Assembly: GCA_959347315.1 (NCBI GenBank)
Contig: OY365806.1
Location: forward strand, 53,683,862 to 53,747,861
Source of the DNA: Bimastos eiseni
Taxonomy: Eukaryota > Annelida > Clitellata > Crassiclitellata > Lumbricidae
DNA length: 64,000 nucleotides
Direction of reading: 5' to 3'
Shown one piece after another: positions 34,466 through 45,579 of this stretch; positions within the stretch are counted from its first letter, which is position 1, and every line of letters begins with the position of its first letter. The position numbers and the translations under genes were made by a program. A model generated the notes under the pieces. The model made no database searches. It saw only the letters and a program-made list of their open reading frames with translations, and was not told where the DNA came from.

Positions 34466-34559
34466 CGATCCAGACATTGATGCGTACAAAGTACATACCC
34501 ATCTGACAAACTGTGCAAATGATACTGTATACCTGGAACCTGTACGATATCTCGAAGGC

Positions 34560-34792
34560 GTTCGTCAACCCGCTCCTGATGAATGAGAAGGAAACTTTGC
34601 TTTTATGGGCGTGGCATAGGTTTTTGGCCCTGGAGACCAGGAAGAGGGTGGACGTGTGATTCACCAACCTCTCGACTTTGTGCCCCAGGTGTTCCCGAGC
34701 CAATGGCGAAGGTTTCAAGTCAATAGCTCTAAAACTGTGGAAATGCATAGCCGGACAGAGGGACACACAGAACCTTCTCTTTATTTATAAGA
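34560..34792 (-). mobile_element. Helitron copy, 5' end intact
   Basis: Minus strand begins TCTTATAAATAAAGAGAAGG (A before it at 34793), then TCTGTGTGTCCCTCTGTCCG and the shared interior with GGGAACACCTGGGGCAC. The body runs towards 34560 with CAAAGTTTCCTTCTCA, also present in the copy at 37850. The 3' hairpin end is not present; LINE copy B begins at 34465. Confidence 0.65.
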
Positions 34793-34839
34793 TATCCAAC
34801 TTTTCTTGTCATTTTTTTACGCAAGCCATCAGTCGACGA

Positions 34840-34848
34840 GGGCTATGA

Positions 34849-34884
<36 letters not shown>

Positions 34885-34892
34885 TCAATCTT
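34840..34892. repeat. (AT)n microsatellite
   Basis: Two TA/AT runs separated by a few bases, next to the 3' end of the LINE fragment at 34893. Confidence 0.9.
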
Positions 34893-35000
34893 TCACATGT
34901 AATGTAGAGCAAATCTTCGAAAAGATTTCAGCGCTCACAAAAGCGACGTCAGAGAACCAGCCTGTTTGCTGTCACTAGCCCTATACCAAATTAGGTCCCA
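34893..35000 (-). repeat. CR1/L2-like LINE 3' end fragment
   Basis: ACATGTAATGTAGAGCAAAT, TTTCAGCGCTCACAAAAGCG, ACGTCAGAGA and CTATACCAAATTAGGTCC match the 3' end of the LINE at 9276-10050 in the same orientation. Only the last ~100 bases are present. Confidence 0.7.
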
Positions 35001-35584
35001 GCATCTTCCATTGCACTGGATTTCACATTCGACAGTTTACTGACTTGACAGCTGAGCGCTAGGGGTGCAATTGGAATAGAAATCATGACAGAGACCATGT
35101 CGTTGCTGGATCTTCAACGACGACCTCTGACGGGGACAATCAGCGAAAACGCCAACAATCGGTAAACGACAGCAGATGCTGCAAGTTCCACTTACAGGAA
35201 GACAGCTTTCAACTGATTTGTTGCTCCTTATATAATAGGATACAATAGGCTGAGCGGATAGATTTAGCCTGACATTCGAATGAGAAGTCCAGCGCTGTGA
35301 AAGGCGCGATATAATTGTTTTGTAAGATAACGTTTACTATATTACAATCGTAGGCGACCATGTTACTTAGATAACATTGGTTTCTATTATCCGGGTTTTG
35401 ACAGCAATCCGGCACTGGTCCAACTTGCGATAAAAGCCCTTTTTCATCCTTCTTGCTTATCACGATGAGTCGATGACGACGACATCGCTGAAGATGATTG
35501 ATCGGTCACGATGCATATTCGTTTATTATTATGTATTAACATACTAGATGCCATACCGCATTGTGGCTTATAACCGTCACAATT
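35001..35584. other. Unassigned; Cys-rich frame 35209-35463
   Basis: A minus-strand frame of 84 codons includes PDCCQNPDNRNQCYLSN, but has no start context, splice sites or known family. I treat it as unproven. Confidence 0.25.
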
Positions 35585-35790
35585 GATGGGGACTGTTCGA
35601 TAGTCCGAAGGTTCGATAAATCGAAGGTTCGATGTCCGAAAATTAGTGTAAGCTCGATAGTGCTTAGGGTTTGATAGTCCGACGGTTCAATAACCCTAAA
35701 ATCTTCGGACTAGATAATTTCTTCGGACTATCGAACCTTCGGACTATCGAACCTTCGGACTATCGAACCTTCAGACTACAGGACCCAATT
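35585..35790. repeat. Palindromic GGTTCGATAGTCCGAA array
   Basis: Left arm has GTTCGATAGTCCGAAGGTTC and similar units; right arm has TTCGGACTATCGAACC three times. The inner GTGTAAGCTCGATAGTGCTT is the inverse of the landmark in the 26493-27063 element. The element's outer TIRs are not seen here, so only the palindromic core is recognised. Confidence 0.75.
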
Positions 35791-37261
35791 GATGACGTAC
35801 AGGCGCTAAAAGAATAGCAGTCCGTTAAGTCCGTTAAGTTAATTATAGGCAAATGTCCATTTTGCAATATGTGAGCGTTTGTCCTACATTAACAACAGAA
35901 CAGGCTACGTTCTTACATACTTATTAACAACCATGCGCATGAAAGGACATCAATTTTCTCAGCCTCGGTGTATGGGTACGTACTGCCAGGTACGTACCTC
36001 GCCGCAGATGTTCCTCATAGTTTAATTTATTAGGGGCGCCTGAGGAGCCAAAAACTTGAAAAAGATTTGAACTCCAACTTCCCAATTGACAGACCAGCAT
36101 GCTAACCGTTGGACATTACGTGCCACAGAATCTTAACTAAACTATATGAAATGCCTCCAAATAACAGATCATGTGTCCAGGACATTGCAGACGAGTATAA
36201 TTTCAATGACGACTACGTGGATTCAGATGTCCACATGATGACGATCGACGTGTATGTGACGACGACAGCGATTAGGATTGGGACAAACAAGAACTGCAGC
36301 TTATGACAAGCACTTGAGGAGAAACAATTACAAATCAGCTCAGGCGCATGATCAGGGATGTATAAAAGGAATCACATTACGGAAAAACTCTCTCTTACTC
36401 CTCTACATTTCCCCGCGCACACACTCGCCTCTGAGCCGTGGGCTATATCTATAAATAGCCGACGTCATTTTGCGCGCGACATCAGGTAAACAGACAGGAA
36501 CAGATATACAAACGTACTGACACACAGACAGACGTACAGACCGACAAACATTCATTAAACACACGAATGAGAGAGGTATGTCTACTTACGAGTGTTGAAG
36601 TCAGAGGCACGCGAAGAGAAGGTCGATACGTGGCAACCTGGACGCAGTAACGATCGGACGATATTATAGGTTGTATGTAGGCTATTCGTAGTGGCCTGTG
36701 TGGAGATGAGAGATGCATAGTTAGCTGAACCTTCTGCAGTTAGCTAGCTTGGCTATAGCTTACGAGGCGCTGGCGTAGTAAAGAGTACCCGCGATGCGCC
36801 GTTGATGGCAGAAGGTGATTGGCTACTGCAAATGGCTTACGTCAAATTATGATGATGAAGGAATCACTGCTCGAACGATACAAACACCATAGCAGCCACA
36901 GAAGCGGTGATGGAAATGGGTCAACCGTAGTTCCTCACCCAACGACGATGATAAAAGCCAAAGAGAGAACAGTATGAAATGAAGCACCACGCTCCGAAAC
37001 GGAACATCCAATGTCTTTATACTAGGCCTACTTTAAGTCGAGGCCTCTCCTTGCACTGCGCTCTTCCATCGGAATGCGAACAATTTGTGAACGAATGATT
37101 CGCCAACGGACGATTAGTTAGCGGACTGTTCGTGAACGGATTGTTCGTCAACGGACGATTCGTCAAAGAAGATGCTGCTCGTCATTTTTTTTTCAGCAGC
37201 GCATGCGAGCCGTAGAAGCTTACGGTATTCTTATTTATCGCATTTTTCGTTTTATAATCGA
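35791..37261. other. Mostly unique sequence, possible gene-related
   Basis: Contains the candidate exon at 36590-36695 (minus) and TATA-like words on the plus strand (GTATAAAAGG at about 36360, CTATAAATAG followed by CCGACGTCA at about 36448). No transposon was recognised, which is notable in this window. No start site can be proven. Confidence 0.3.
36590..36695 (-). CDS. Candidate isolated exon, gene unknown
   Basis: A 106-base segment bounded by a good acceptor (TCTCATCTCCACACAG) and a strong donor (GTAAGTAG). Two of three frames are open. One, starting at the first base, reads ATTNSLHTTYNIVRSLLRPG and ends one base into a codon; the other starts after one base and ends on a complete codon. 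It may instead be an untranslated exon. No partner exon was found. Confidence 0.3.
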
Positions 37262-37445
37262 CTAGATGGGGTACCCGGCGTTCGCCCGGGTTGAGACACG
37301 TTTTTGATCGTGGAGAGGAGAAAGACGGCGGCCGCGGGGTTCACCAACCTATTTACTGGGTGTCCTAGGTGTTCCCGAGCGAACGGCAAAAGTTTCGAGT
37401 GAATAGCTGGAAAGCGTGCAAATGCATAAACGGACAGATAATCGA
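37262..37445 (-). mobile_element. Non-autonomous Helitron copy
   Basis: Minus strand ends ACCCGGGCGAACGCCGGGT hairpin, ACCCCAT, CTAG, with T next. The interior matches the copies at 31746 and 37850 (ACACCTAGGACACCCAGTAA, GCTATTCACTCGAAACTTTT). The 5' end is blurred near 37440, where ACTGATGCGTACAAAGT also occurs near 34480. Confidence 0.7.
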
Positions 37446-37479
37446 CACTGATGCGTACAAAGTGTTATCACTAACTTAC

Positions 37480-37812
37480 AACTCCATACAATATTCCCAG
37501 CCGAAATATCTTCGCGAACTCTTCACCATCCAGCCAACCCGCTAGCGATCGTCCTCTTGCCTCACCCTCACTCCCCCCCCCCCGATTACATCTCATCTCA
37601 AGTTCTTTTACCGCGCAATATCAAACGCCGCACCTCGTCTCTGGAACGACCTTCCTCCTGAATTTCGTGCCTTCTTGGTTCCTCCATCATCACTGCCCAT
37701 CACACAACATCATCTGTCCCTAGCTCCCCTGTTCTTCACACCCCGGGCTTTCCATTCTAAACTTAAATACGACCTTTAAAAGAACTCTTACCGAGCGTTT
37801 TGTCATTCAACC
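37480..37812 (+). pseudogene. CR1/L2-like LINE C-terminal fragment
   Basis: Reads ISNAAPRLWNDLPPEFRAFL then FHSKLKYDL-stop-KNSY, the same C-terminal blocks as the LINE at 9276-10050 (APTLWSGLP, FHSRLKTELFKAFYP) but clearly diverged. It is truncated at the 5' side by or next to the Helitron. Confidence 0.7.
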
Positions 37813-37849
37813 CATGGACTGTTCAAACGTATATCTCCGAAGAGGTGTC

Positions 37850-38062
37850 ACAGTCTGGCGACTGAAAAGGAAACTTTCCTTGGGGGGTCCTGAGAGAGGT
37901 TTTTGGCCCTGGAGACCAGGAAGAGGGCGGCCGACGGGGTTCAGCAACTCCTTGGCTGTGTGCCCCAGGTGTTCCCAGAGCGAATGGTGAAGGTTTGGAG
38001 TGAATAGCTGCAAAACTGTGCAAATGCGTCGCAGGACAGACGGACAGAAATCCTTATATATA
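37850..38062 (-). mobile_element. Helitron copy, 5' part
   Basis: Minus strand: TATATAAGGATTTCTGTCCG then TCTGTCCTGCGACGCATTTG, GGGAACACCTGGGGCACACA, GGTCTCCAGGGCCAAAAACC and GGAAAGTTTCCTTTTCA. It matches the 34560-34792 copy. The 3' hairpin was not found on the lower side. Confidence 0.65.
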
Positions 38063-38212
38063 TGTATATATATATAAAACGGCAATTACAATAATGCATA
38101 AAATGACAGTTTTCTGTGTGAGCTGTCATCAGTTTCTTAAACTTTTTTATTCAATAATAATGTTTCTGTTTAAATAAGTAGCATATGAACGACTGCATGG
38201 TGCTTTAGGGTC

Positions 38213-38335
38213 TAGGGCATCTCCCCCGGACATTTCCCCCGGACATTTCCCCCGGACATATACCTCTGACATCTCCCCTCTGACATTTCCTCCATAGGAC
38301 AATTCCCCAGATTATCCCCTTGTGACACAGCTGAA
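38213..38335. repeat. GGACATTTCCCCC word array
   Basis: About seven units of the form (G)GACAT(T/C)TCCCC, ending GGACAATTCCCCAG. It belongs to the same word family as 10690-10795 and 55498-55545. It sits directly upstream of the LINE at 38380. Confidence 0.8.
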
Positions 38336-38379
38336 CTATATAAATAGTGCAATTAAATTTAGACAGCTAAACGAATGCG

Positions 38380-41165
38380 CATTTATTTAAATTAAGATAT
38401 TGATTTAACTATTGGTGTAATATACAGAGCTCCCCGCACTAATCTTAATGACTTCAATGACGAATTTAGCACTTAACTGTCAGATCTAACCAAAAATAAA
38501 GAGGATATTATTCTGGCAGGGAACTTCAATATTGGTCTATTGAAAGCAGATGAACCCACTAACACCTTTTACAATTCTCTAATCTCTCATCAATTCTCTA
38601 ATCTCTCATCTAATCTCTCATCCCTTCTCCCCACAATACTTAAACCAACTTGTACCACTGGTGATATGTCGTCACTCATAGATAATATTTTTACTAATAA
38701 ATGGAATAACGTCAAGGACTAGTCAATAATAGTTATAGACAGTTCTAATCATCTTCCTATATTGACTAGACTAAATGTAAACATATCTAAGTGTAATAAG
38801 ATAATTTTACAAAAGGAAAATGGGAGCACAGAGTTGAATAACTTAAAGGCTTTGCTCACTCAGGCAGACTGGTCACACGCTGACAAGGCATGTGTCGATG
38901 GGGATGTGAACTCTGCTTATAATATTTTCATCACGAACTATAAAATCATGTAAAACGAGTCATTTCCTATGTGTCAGAGGATGAACCATAATAAGTCATA
39001 GGCTGATCAACCTTCTATGACGGATGGTCTTCTAAAATCTTGTAAAAAAGAATAAACTCTATTTAATATTTATTAAAGACCCAACGGAAATTAATAAAAA
39101 ATCTTTCATAGAATTTAAGAACAAATTCAAAAGCCTCAGGAAGAAAGCGGAGCTTTATTACTATGAAATCGAATTTCAAAAATATGGCTATGACTTTACT
39201 TAACACAGATAATATAAATCCCAGAATAGATCTAATGACTGACAGTGGAATTTTAATAGAGGTCTATCTATTGCCAATAAGTTCAATAAATATTTTATTA
39301 GTCTACCTCAAAACTTGGCAGATAAAATTCCCTGTTCCTCAAGCGCCTATGATAAATACATGAAAATGCCCTGTGATAATTCCTTAGCCCTTTTTCTAAC
39401 TGATCCAGGGGAAATAATAAATATTGCTCACGGGTTAAACCAACTCACAGCACAGGCCTTGATGGTATTAATCTGACAATTGCTCTATTATTATTGAACT
39501 CATTGCTCAACCTCTATCTAAAATTATAAATTGCTCCTTTACTACAGGTGTGGTCCCAAAAGAACTAAAAATTGCACAAATTGTGCCTATACATAAGGAG
39601 GATCTCACTATCTATAGACCGATTTCAGTCCTGCAGGTTTATACAAAAATAATTGAAAAGACCATGTTTGATAGATTAAACAACCATCTGGCTAAAAATA
39701 ACCTTCTGTACTCTAAACAACATGATTTTAGATCAGGTCACTTGACTTCTATGTCCCTAATAAATTTACAAGAACAGATCTCTTCAGCAATAGACAATAA
39801 TGAGTTCTCTGTAGGTATATTCGTTGATGTAGCGAAAGCCTTCGATACGGTGGATCATACTATTTTCATTAAAAAATTATAATACTATGGTATACGAGGA
39901 ATCACGATTCAATGGTTCTATAGTTATCTTGAGGATAGATATCAACAAGTTATGTGTAATGGAAAGCTCTCGAGACCCAAACTTGTGAAATATGGTGTGC
40001 CGCAGGGCTCAAATCTGGGTCCGTTACTATTTCTATTATATATTAATGATCTTCCGAATGCTTCCACAATACTAACAAATGTATTTCATTCACATAAATC
40101 CTTAGAATCATTGTACAACATAATCAATGTTGAGATAAAAAATGTAGATTAGTTTAGACAAATAAATTGTCTCTAAATGTAAAGAAAACTAATTTTATTT
40201 TGTTCAGATCACATAGGAAACCAATACCTTCACTTAATGTTAAACTAATTATTGACAGTTCTGAAATCCCACAAGTGACCTCCACTAAATTTCTAGGTCT
40301 TTGTATTGACGAACATCTTGTTTGGTCAGAACACATTACTGCTATATCTAGAAAAATTGCCAAAAATGCAGGAGTTGTAAATCGACTTGCTAAATACGTG
40401 CTAAATAAAGTATTAATAAGTTTATACTATGCACCGATTCTTCCGTATCTGAGTTACTGTAATATAGTATGGGCCTCTAATTATCCTCATCGATTATTAA
40501 AGCTAGTTACCTTACAAAAGAGAGCTGTCAGAATAATAACAGAATTACCACACAACTATCACAGTCATCCCTCTTTTGTAAACCATAACATACTTAAAAA
40601 TTCACCAGTTGAATACAATACAAGTGGTTCTATTCATGTATAAAGCTGTAAATAAACTGTTACCATCATCATTTGATAACTACTTTATCACTACTTCTGA
40701 TTTATATTATTATACAACTAGGCAAGCTGAGTCATAGCGATCAGTATATGCAAGGACAAACACTAGACTCTTTGCTCTAAGGTCAATTGGGCCTTCTACA
40801 TGGAATGAGATACCAGCTGAAATTAGACAAAGACTGAAGTTATTCAAAAATTCATTGCAATGTTGCCTGTTCGATAAAAGTTATTAATTTCATTGATCTG
40901 CTCCTAAATCAGCCAGCCAATGACTTCTTTAGTTTTTAAGTTCATAGTTAAGTATTCTTAATGAATTGTTCTGTGTCTAGAATATAATTTGCCTCCTATA
41001 ATATGTCTCACTGCTGCCTCTAAACTATTATGTAATGGGGGTGGTCCTATTAAGTGGGTCATTTGACCCTTCTCGGCCTCCTTTTTGTTTTCACTCCTAT
41101 CTAACAAAGTCTGTAAACTATTGTACACACTTGAAGCAAATAAAAGATTTTTATTTGATTGGTTT
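38380..41165 (+). pseudogene. LINE with endonuclease and RT, active site deleted
   Basis: Endonuclease C-terminal half: IILAGDFNI-like (reads ILAGNFNIGL), then SLIDNIFTNKWNNVK and [67 protein letters not shown]. At about 40075-40085 the frame goes from STILTN straight to VFHSHKS, so the FADD catalytic box is missing. After a stop near 40151 follow KTNFILFRSHRKP, TKFLGLCIDEHLVWSEH, YLSYCNIVWASNYPHRLL. The 3' end shows a TTGACCC-rich segment and AAATAAAAGATTTTTATTTG. It belongs to the same clade as the minus copy at 24880-26330. Several stops, inactive. Confidence 0.85.
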
Positions 41166-41529
41166 GATTTGATATATATATATATATATATATATATAAA
41201 TTAACGATTAATTGATTAATTAATCGGTAATTTCCGTTAATATATTCCGTTAATAAAATTAATATATATATATTATGTATATATATTATGTGTATATGAG
41301 CATATGTATATATTTGACAGTGAGTGTACTGTAGCAAGTCTTTAAGTAACTTGCTTAAGGTGCCACCTGAGCTAACACACGTTCTGTCAGAATTTCAAAT
41401 ATTCCCACTCTTCCCACTCGCTTCGGCACCAGTCCCAAGCCACATTGGTGGAGGAATGCGAATACGTTAATCTCGGTTGTCATTTGTCACACGAGTCGTT
41501 AAACTGAAACTTACACTACTCATGGGAAC
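41166..41529. repeat. (TA)n and TTAATTAA-rich DNA, then spacer
   Basis: TA run 41171-41197, then AT-rich words ATTAACGATTAATTGATTA to about 41320. 41321-41529 is unassigned. Confidence 0.7.
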
Positions 41530-42343
41530 CAGGGATGTGGTCTCGAGACCGCGGTCTTGGTCTAGAGACGGTATCGAGACCGGAAAACTGCGGTCTTGGT
41601 CTCTGTCTTGGTCTCGAATGGGTCTGTCTTGGTCTTGGTCTGAAAGGAACGGCCTTGCGATTGGTCTTCGTCATGCATTAGCGTTCTTGGTCATTTGCCG
41701 TATCAGAGCAATTTTTTATATTTATCCGTTATTTTTCGATTATTAGAGACACACGATGTTTAGGCCCTACGCGATTGTTATCGCTCTATGCGTGCTGACC
41801 ATCTATATATATAGATGGTCAGCACGCACTTGTACTATGGGCAAAAAATGCATTTGCAACGGAACCAGCCATTTCACAAATGTTAAGGTTTTGGAACAAT
41901 CTGAAAATTATGTGGTCGGCAACGTGTAGACACTGTTAACCTACACCTACAATTCCGAGTACAAGTACTGTAAGTACACCATTCAAACGGAACTTCATCT
42001 ACCTGTTCAAATGTCTTAAAGTATACCTATCGTATAGGCCTACTGTTAGTAATTTATAGTGTGATATTCTCAGGCCGAAGCCAAGGGCCGAACCCACACA
42101 AGTTCAGACAGGCCGGTAAAACTGTTTTCTGGGTCATTATTAAGATTAGTATTAATGAATAATAAAATTAACTTTTTAAGTGTGTTATTCCGTTTTAACG
42201 TCTTAATAAAATGAATTGTTTATAAAAAATGGCATTGGTCTAGGTCTCGGACCATCGGTCTTGGTCTTGGACCACCCTGTCTCGGTCTTGGTCTTGAACC
42301 TCTCGGTCTTGGTCTCGAGGTTTTGGTCTCGTGCCCAACACTG
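41530..42343. mobile_element. Non-autonomous hAT with GGTCTTGGTCTCG arrays
   Basis: Left end CAGGGATGTGGTCTCGAG; the right end, reverse-complemented, reads CAGTGTTGGGCACGAGACC. Both ends carry CAAGACCGAGACC-type repeats, as in the element at 14027-14482. The middle holds the 38 bp palindrome (41790-41827) and no coding sequence. Flanks ATGGGAAC and CTGAAATC match poorly, so the target duplication is not proven. Confidence 0.7.
41790..41827. repeat. 38 bp perfect palindrome
   Basis: GCGTGCTGACCATCTATAT and its exact reverse complement abut at 41808/41809 with no loop. It lies inside the hAT-like element. Confidence 0.95.
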
Positions 42344-43007
42344 CTGAAATCTCTAAACATGGCAACGAATCAAACAAAGTCTAAATAGATATTTAGTTCA
42401 GACTGACCTTTGAAGGTATTGTAATGAAGACTTGTTTCTAGTAGAAGATGTTAGGTGCAGAGGCTAAGCGAATGACTGTCGCCATCAGATTCATGTGCCT
42501 GAGGAAGCACTGCAGAGCGTCAAACATCCAACAGACGGCCGTCGTAATAGTCCTAATCAGCTATTCCAGCACGACTGCTGTAAATCAGTCAACAGAAATC
42601 GTTGATAAGCACCGTCAACCATCGGTACCTTTCACTTGCACGCTTTTAAAACAATGTCCAGCAACAGCAGACACTGGCGTCTAGTCAGAACGCTCCGAGT
42701 CAATAGGTCTAGTATAACCGCAAACCTTTGAATAGCCTATAAACTCTTGTAGCGCCGTAAGCGTAATGCAAAGGTTCCACGTCTAATTTGAGCTAATCAG
42801 ATTTAATTTGATCTGCACATGTTATTGCGTCGCTATAGTGATGCATAACGGCATCAAGTGATGAACGGTCGTCAATTCTGAAATCATAATCAAATGGCAT
42901 AGGCCTAGATTCACAGCAGTCATCAACACCATCAGCGTCATTCACATTAGAACTTATGATAATCTGTAGCAGAAGCCAATGCAGAAAATATTCATCATCG
43001 TCATCGT
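42344..43007. other. Largely unique sequence, nothing certain
   Basis: A plus-strand frame at 42448-42684 reads MTVAIRFMCLRKHCRASN with a hydrophobic patch, but stops at TAG without a clear donor. I do not call it a gene. Confidence 0.3.
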
Positions 43008-43020
43008 CATTGTCATTAAT

Positions 43021-43111
<91 letters not shown>

Positions 43112-43145
43112 CATAATCATTTGTCGTCGTCATCATCATCATCAT
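43008..43145. repeat. (TCA)n microsatellite
   Basis: About 30 uninterrupted TCA units (43018-43110) plus degenerate flanks. It gives spurious poly-Ser and poly-Met frames. Confidence 0.95.
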
Positions 43146-43617
43146 TATATTTCATGATTATCGTCATCATCGTGTTAGGCATCACATTCGTCAATCATGA
43201 ACAACATTATCGTCATTCTTTGTCATCATCACTTTGATCACCATAGTCATCAGCAGCAACCAGCGGCTGGTGTCCTGAGCAACTGCCATTGATCTCCTAA
43301 TAAAGGTCACTTGGCGACGTGCTTAATGAGTCTGTCAGCAGCAGCAGTCAAAGTGGAGGCGATTCCTGATAAACTAATCGAGGCCGACAAGCGGTAATGG
43401 ATGGAAAACGAAACAAGACTCTTATCAGCTGAAAGTCGTATTAACAATAACAACAACAACCAATGGCATCATTTAATTGACGCCTTTCATTGCATGCGCT
43501 AAACACAGGCCCTTATTCATACTGGCACGCTCTTACTAACTAGCGCTTAAGAAATTTTGAGTTCACAATTACTAATATTATTGTTATCGTTATAATATTG
43601 TCATATATGCGGTATAT
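43146..43617. other. Noncoding, unassigned
   Basis: Contains AACAACAAC near 43447 and otherwise non-repetitive DNA. No gene was recognised. Confidence 0.4.
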
Positions 43618-43765
43618 GTGACGTTTTGCCGTAACCGTTTTGTCTCAGGACGTTTAGGCGCAGGACTTTTGGCGCAGGACGTTTTGGCGCAGAACGCTTT
43701 GTTGCAGGACGTTTTGTCTCAGGACGTTTTGGCGCAGGACGTTTTGGTGCAGAACGCAGATCTCA
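43618..43765. repeat. 15 bp word array (GGCGCAGGACGTTTT)n
   Basis: About nine degenerate copies of GGCGCAGGACGTTTT, some reading GTCTCAGGACGTTTT or GGTGCAGAACGC. Period 15. Confidence 0.9.
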
Positions 43766-44950
43766 GATACAATAATTACCAGGCCCTATCAGAGGGGGGG
43801 GGGCCAGGCGGGCCACTTGGCCCGAGCCTCTGCTTCAAGAGGGGCCTCAAAATAATTTGGGCATATAAAATTAAAATCAACTAAGTTTTATAATACTATA
43901 TTGCTCAACACAAATTTTTTATTTTACTCTAATAAGCTTAAGTAACGATTTTAACGATAAAAAATAAATTTAAAAGAAAGCTGCATTGTCAGATGCATCT
44001 CATCAAGTTGCAAGTCAAAAGTATTACTATAGCCTCATATTAACAAACAACAGGTGACTGTGACCTTTGCTATAGTGACAGATAATTAAATAAAAATCAA
44101 CAAGTGAGTTCTCAACATTAACCAAAATACATGCAGCGCAATGAAGCTCAATGATATCATGCAGCTCAATGGAGCTTTATTATGTAATCTTTGAACAATA
44201 TTAAAATAATATTAGAAATTATGCAATTGTGTTTTGTTTTCATATAGGTCTTGCCAGGTTGATAATTTTCGGAAATTCTGGGATTCTCTTATAGGAAAAC
44301 CAGTAAATTCTGTGATTACTTAGCTTTCAAATAATATGGACGCAATATTGAACACAGCCGCAGTCTTCAAACATGATTGTGACATGTTGCTTTAAGGCCA
44401 AGGCTAGCCGTGCAGTAATTGAGATTGAGATTGTCCTTTTAAGCGAGCATTTAATTTAATCTTAGAAAGCATCCCCTTGTGCTATAAATTATAATTTATA
44501 GTAATAGGCTTAACTTAGCTTACTACAGTTTCAATTAAAATCAGATAAAATAGTTATAGGCTATTAATAATGTGATCAATCATCTATATTGCCTTACTTT
44601 CGTAACCTACAGTCAGGTTTACAATAGCTGTTTCACTCATTGTATACGACAGTTGCAATTTGTTTGCATATCTTTGGGAGTCTAAACATTTGACTGACAA
44701 AGATCTATTGCCGGCTGCTAAGAAATGTCAACAGCATTATGACCACAAAAAAATCAAGCAGGATCTTGGAAATGAGATGAGATCTTGGAGATGAGATGTT
44801 AGAAGAGGCCATGGCACTAATTTCAAAGAAGAATGCAAACCGACATTATGTCTTTCCTACTGAAAGATATATAGGCCTACTTGGACTTAGTCTATCTGCA
44901 GTGTTCCCCAGTGCTTAAAGTGTAAAAAAAAAGAAGTGCCTGGACGCTAG

Positions 44951-45410
44951 GGGAGCCGTCCATAACTGACGTCACGCAATTTTGGACAATTTTGGACCCC
45001 TCCCCTTCGTCACACGTCGTCACAAATGCCTTGACCCCTCAATTATGACGTCACGGCACAAGGTCCTCCTCCAAACAAAAAATTCAAACCAGATGTCCAG
45101 AATGTTATGCATATTTTTTTATAATTGAAAAAAAATAATTGTAACTATACAATATTTCAAAGTATAACAGTAGAACGAAGAAACATGGAGAAATTAAGTA
45201 GTCTATAATGATTACAATCTTATATATTCCTCAGGATGAAAGACTATCATAATCATAATTAGTGTTGTTTAATTGTGGTAACAACTGCTGCTAAGTTAGT
45301 GGAACTTGTTTAAATGAGTATAAGTTTTTAATAAAATTACGTATTTCGATGTGATGATGTGACGTCACATTTCGTCGATCCCCTCTCCCCTTATCACAAA
45401 TTTTTTCCTT
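44951..45410. mobile_element. MITE copy C (GACGTCA-ended family)
   Basis: Starts AGGGGAGCCGTCCATAACTG ACGTCACGC at 44951; the body is AT-rich; the right part (45300-45400) reads TGATGTGACGTCACATTTCG, matching copies A and B. The final inverted end is truncated after CCCCTTATCACA. Confidence 0.65.
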
Positions 45411-45469
45411 CTCTTTTTCCTGTTGATAATAACGTATGCATATAGAGAAATTGCACTGTTGCACGAACG

Positions 45470-45577
45470 CTCATGGACGGCGTCCTGGCTCTGCTGGCAA
45501 AATAAGTGGCAGGACGGCGTCCAGCCTCGAAAATAAGTGCCTAGACGCCGTCTATGACCGTCCAGGCACACTTTAAG
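45470..45577. repeat. GGACGGCGTCC palindromic word array
   Basis: Units GGACGGCGTCCTGG, GGACGGCGTCCAGC, AGACGCCGTCTATG separated by AAATAAGTG. The outer CCAGGCACACTTTAAG is the inverse of CTTAAAGTGT...AGTGCCTGG at 44914-44945, so a TIR-bounded element (about 44899-45577) seems to enclose MITE copy C. Confidence 0.55.
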
Positions 45578-45579
45578 CC

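Noticed and set aside
35209..35463. Cys-rich secreted peptide
   Set aside because: No start context, signal peptide, or splice sites; Cys spacing matches no family I recognise.
42448..42684. First exon of a type II membrane protein
   Set aside because: The hydrophobic stretch is weak, and the frame ends in TAG with no good donor before it.
42954..43237. Poly-Ser or poly-Met frames
   Set aside because: Pure (TCA)n microsatellite.
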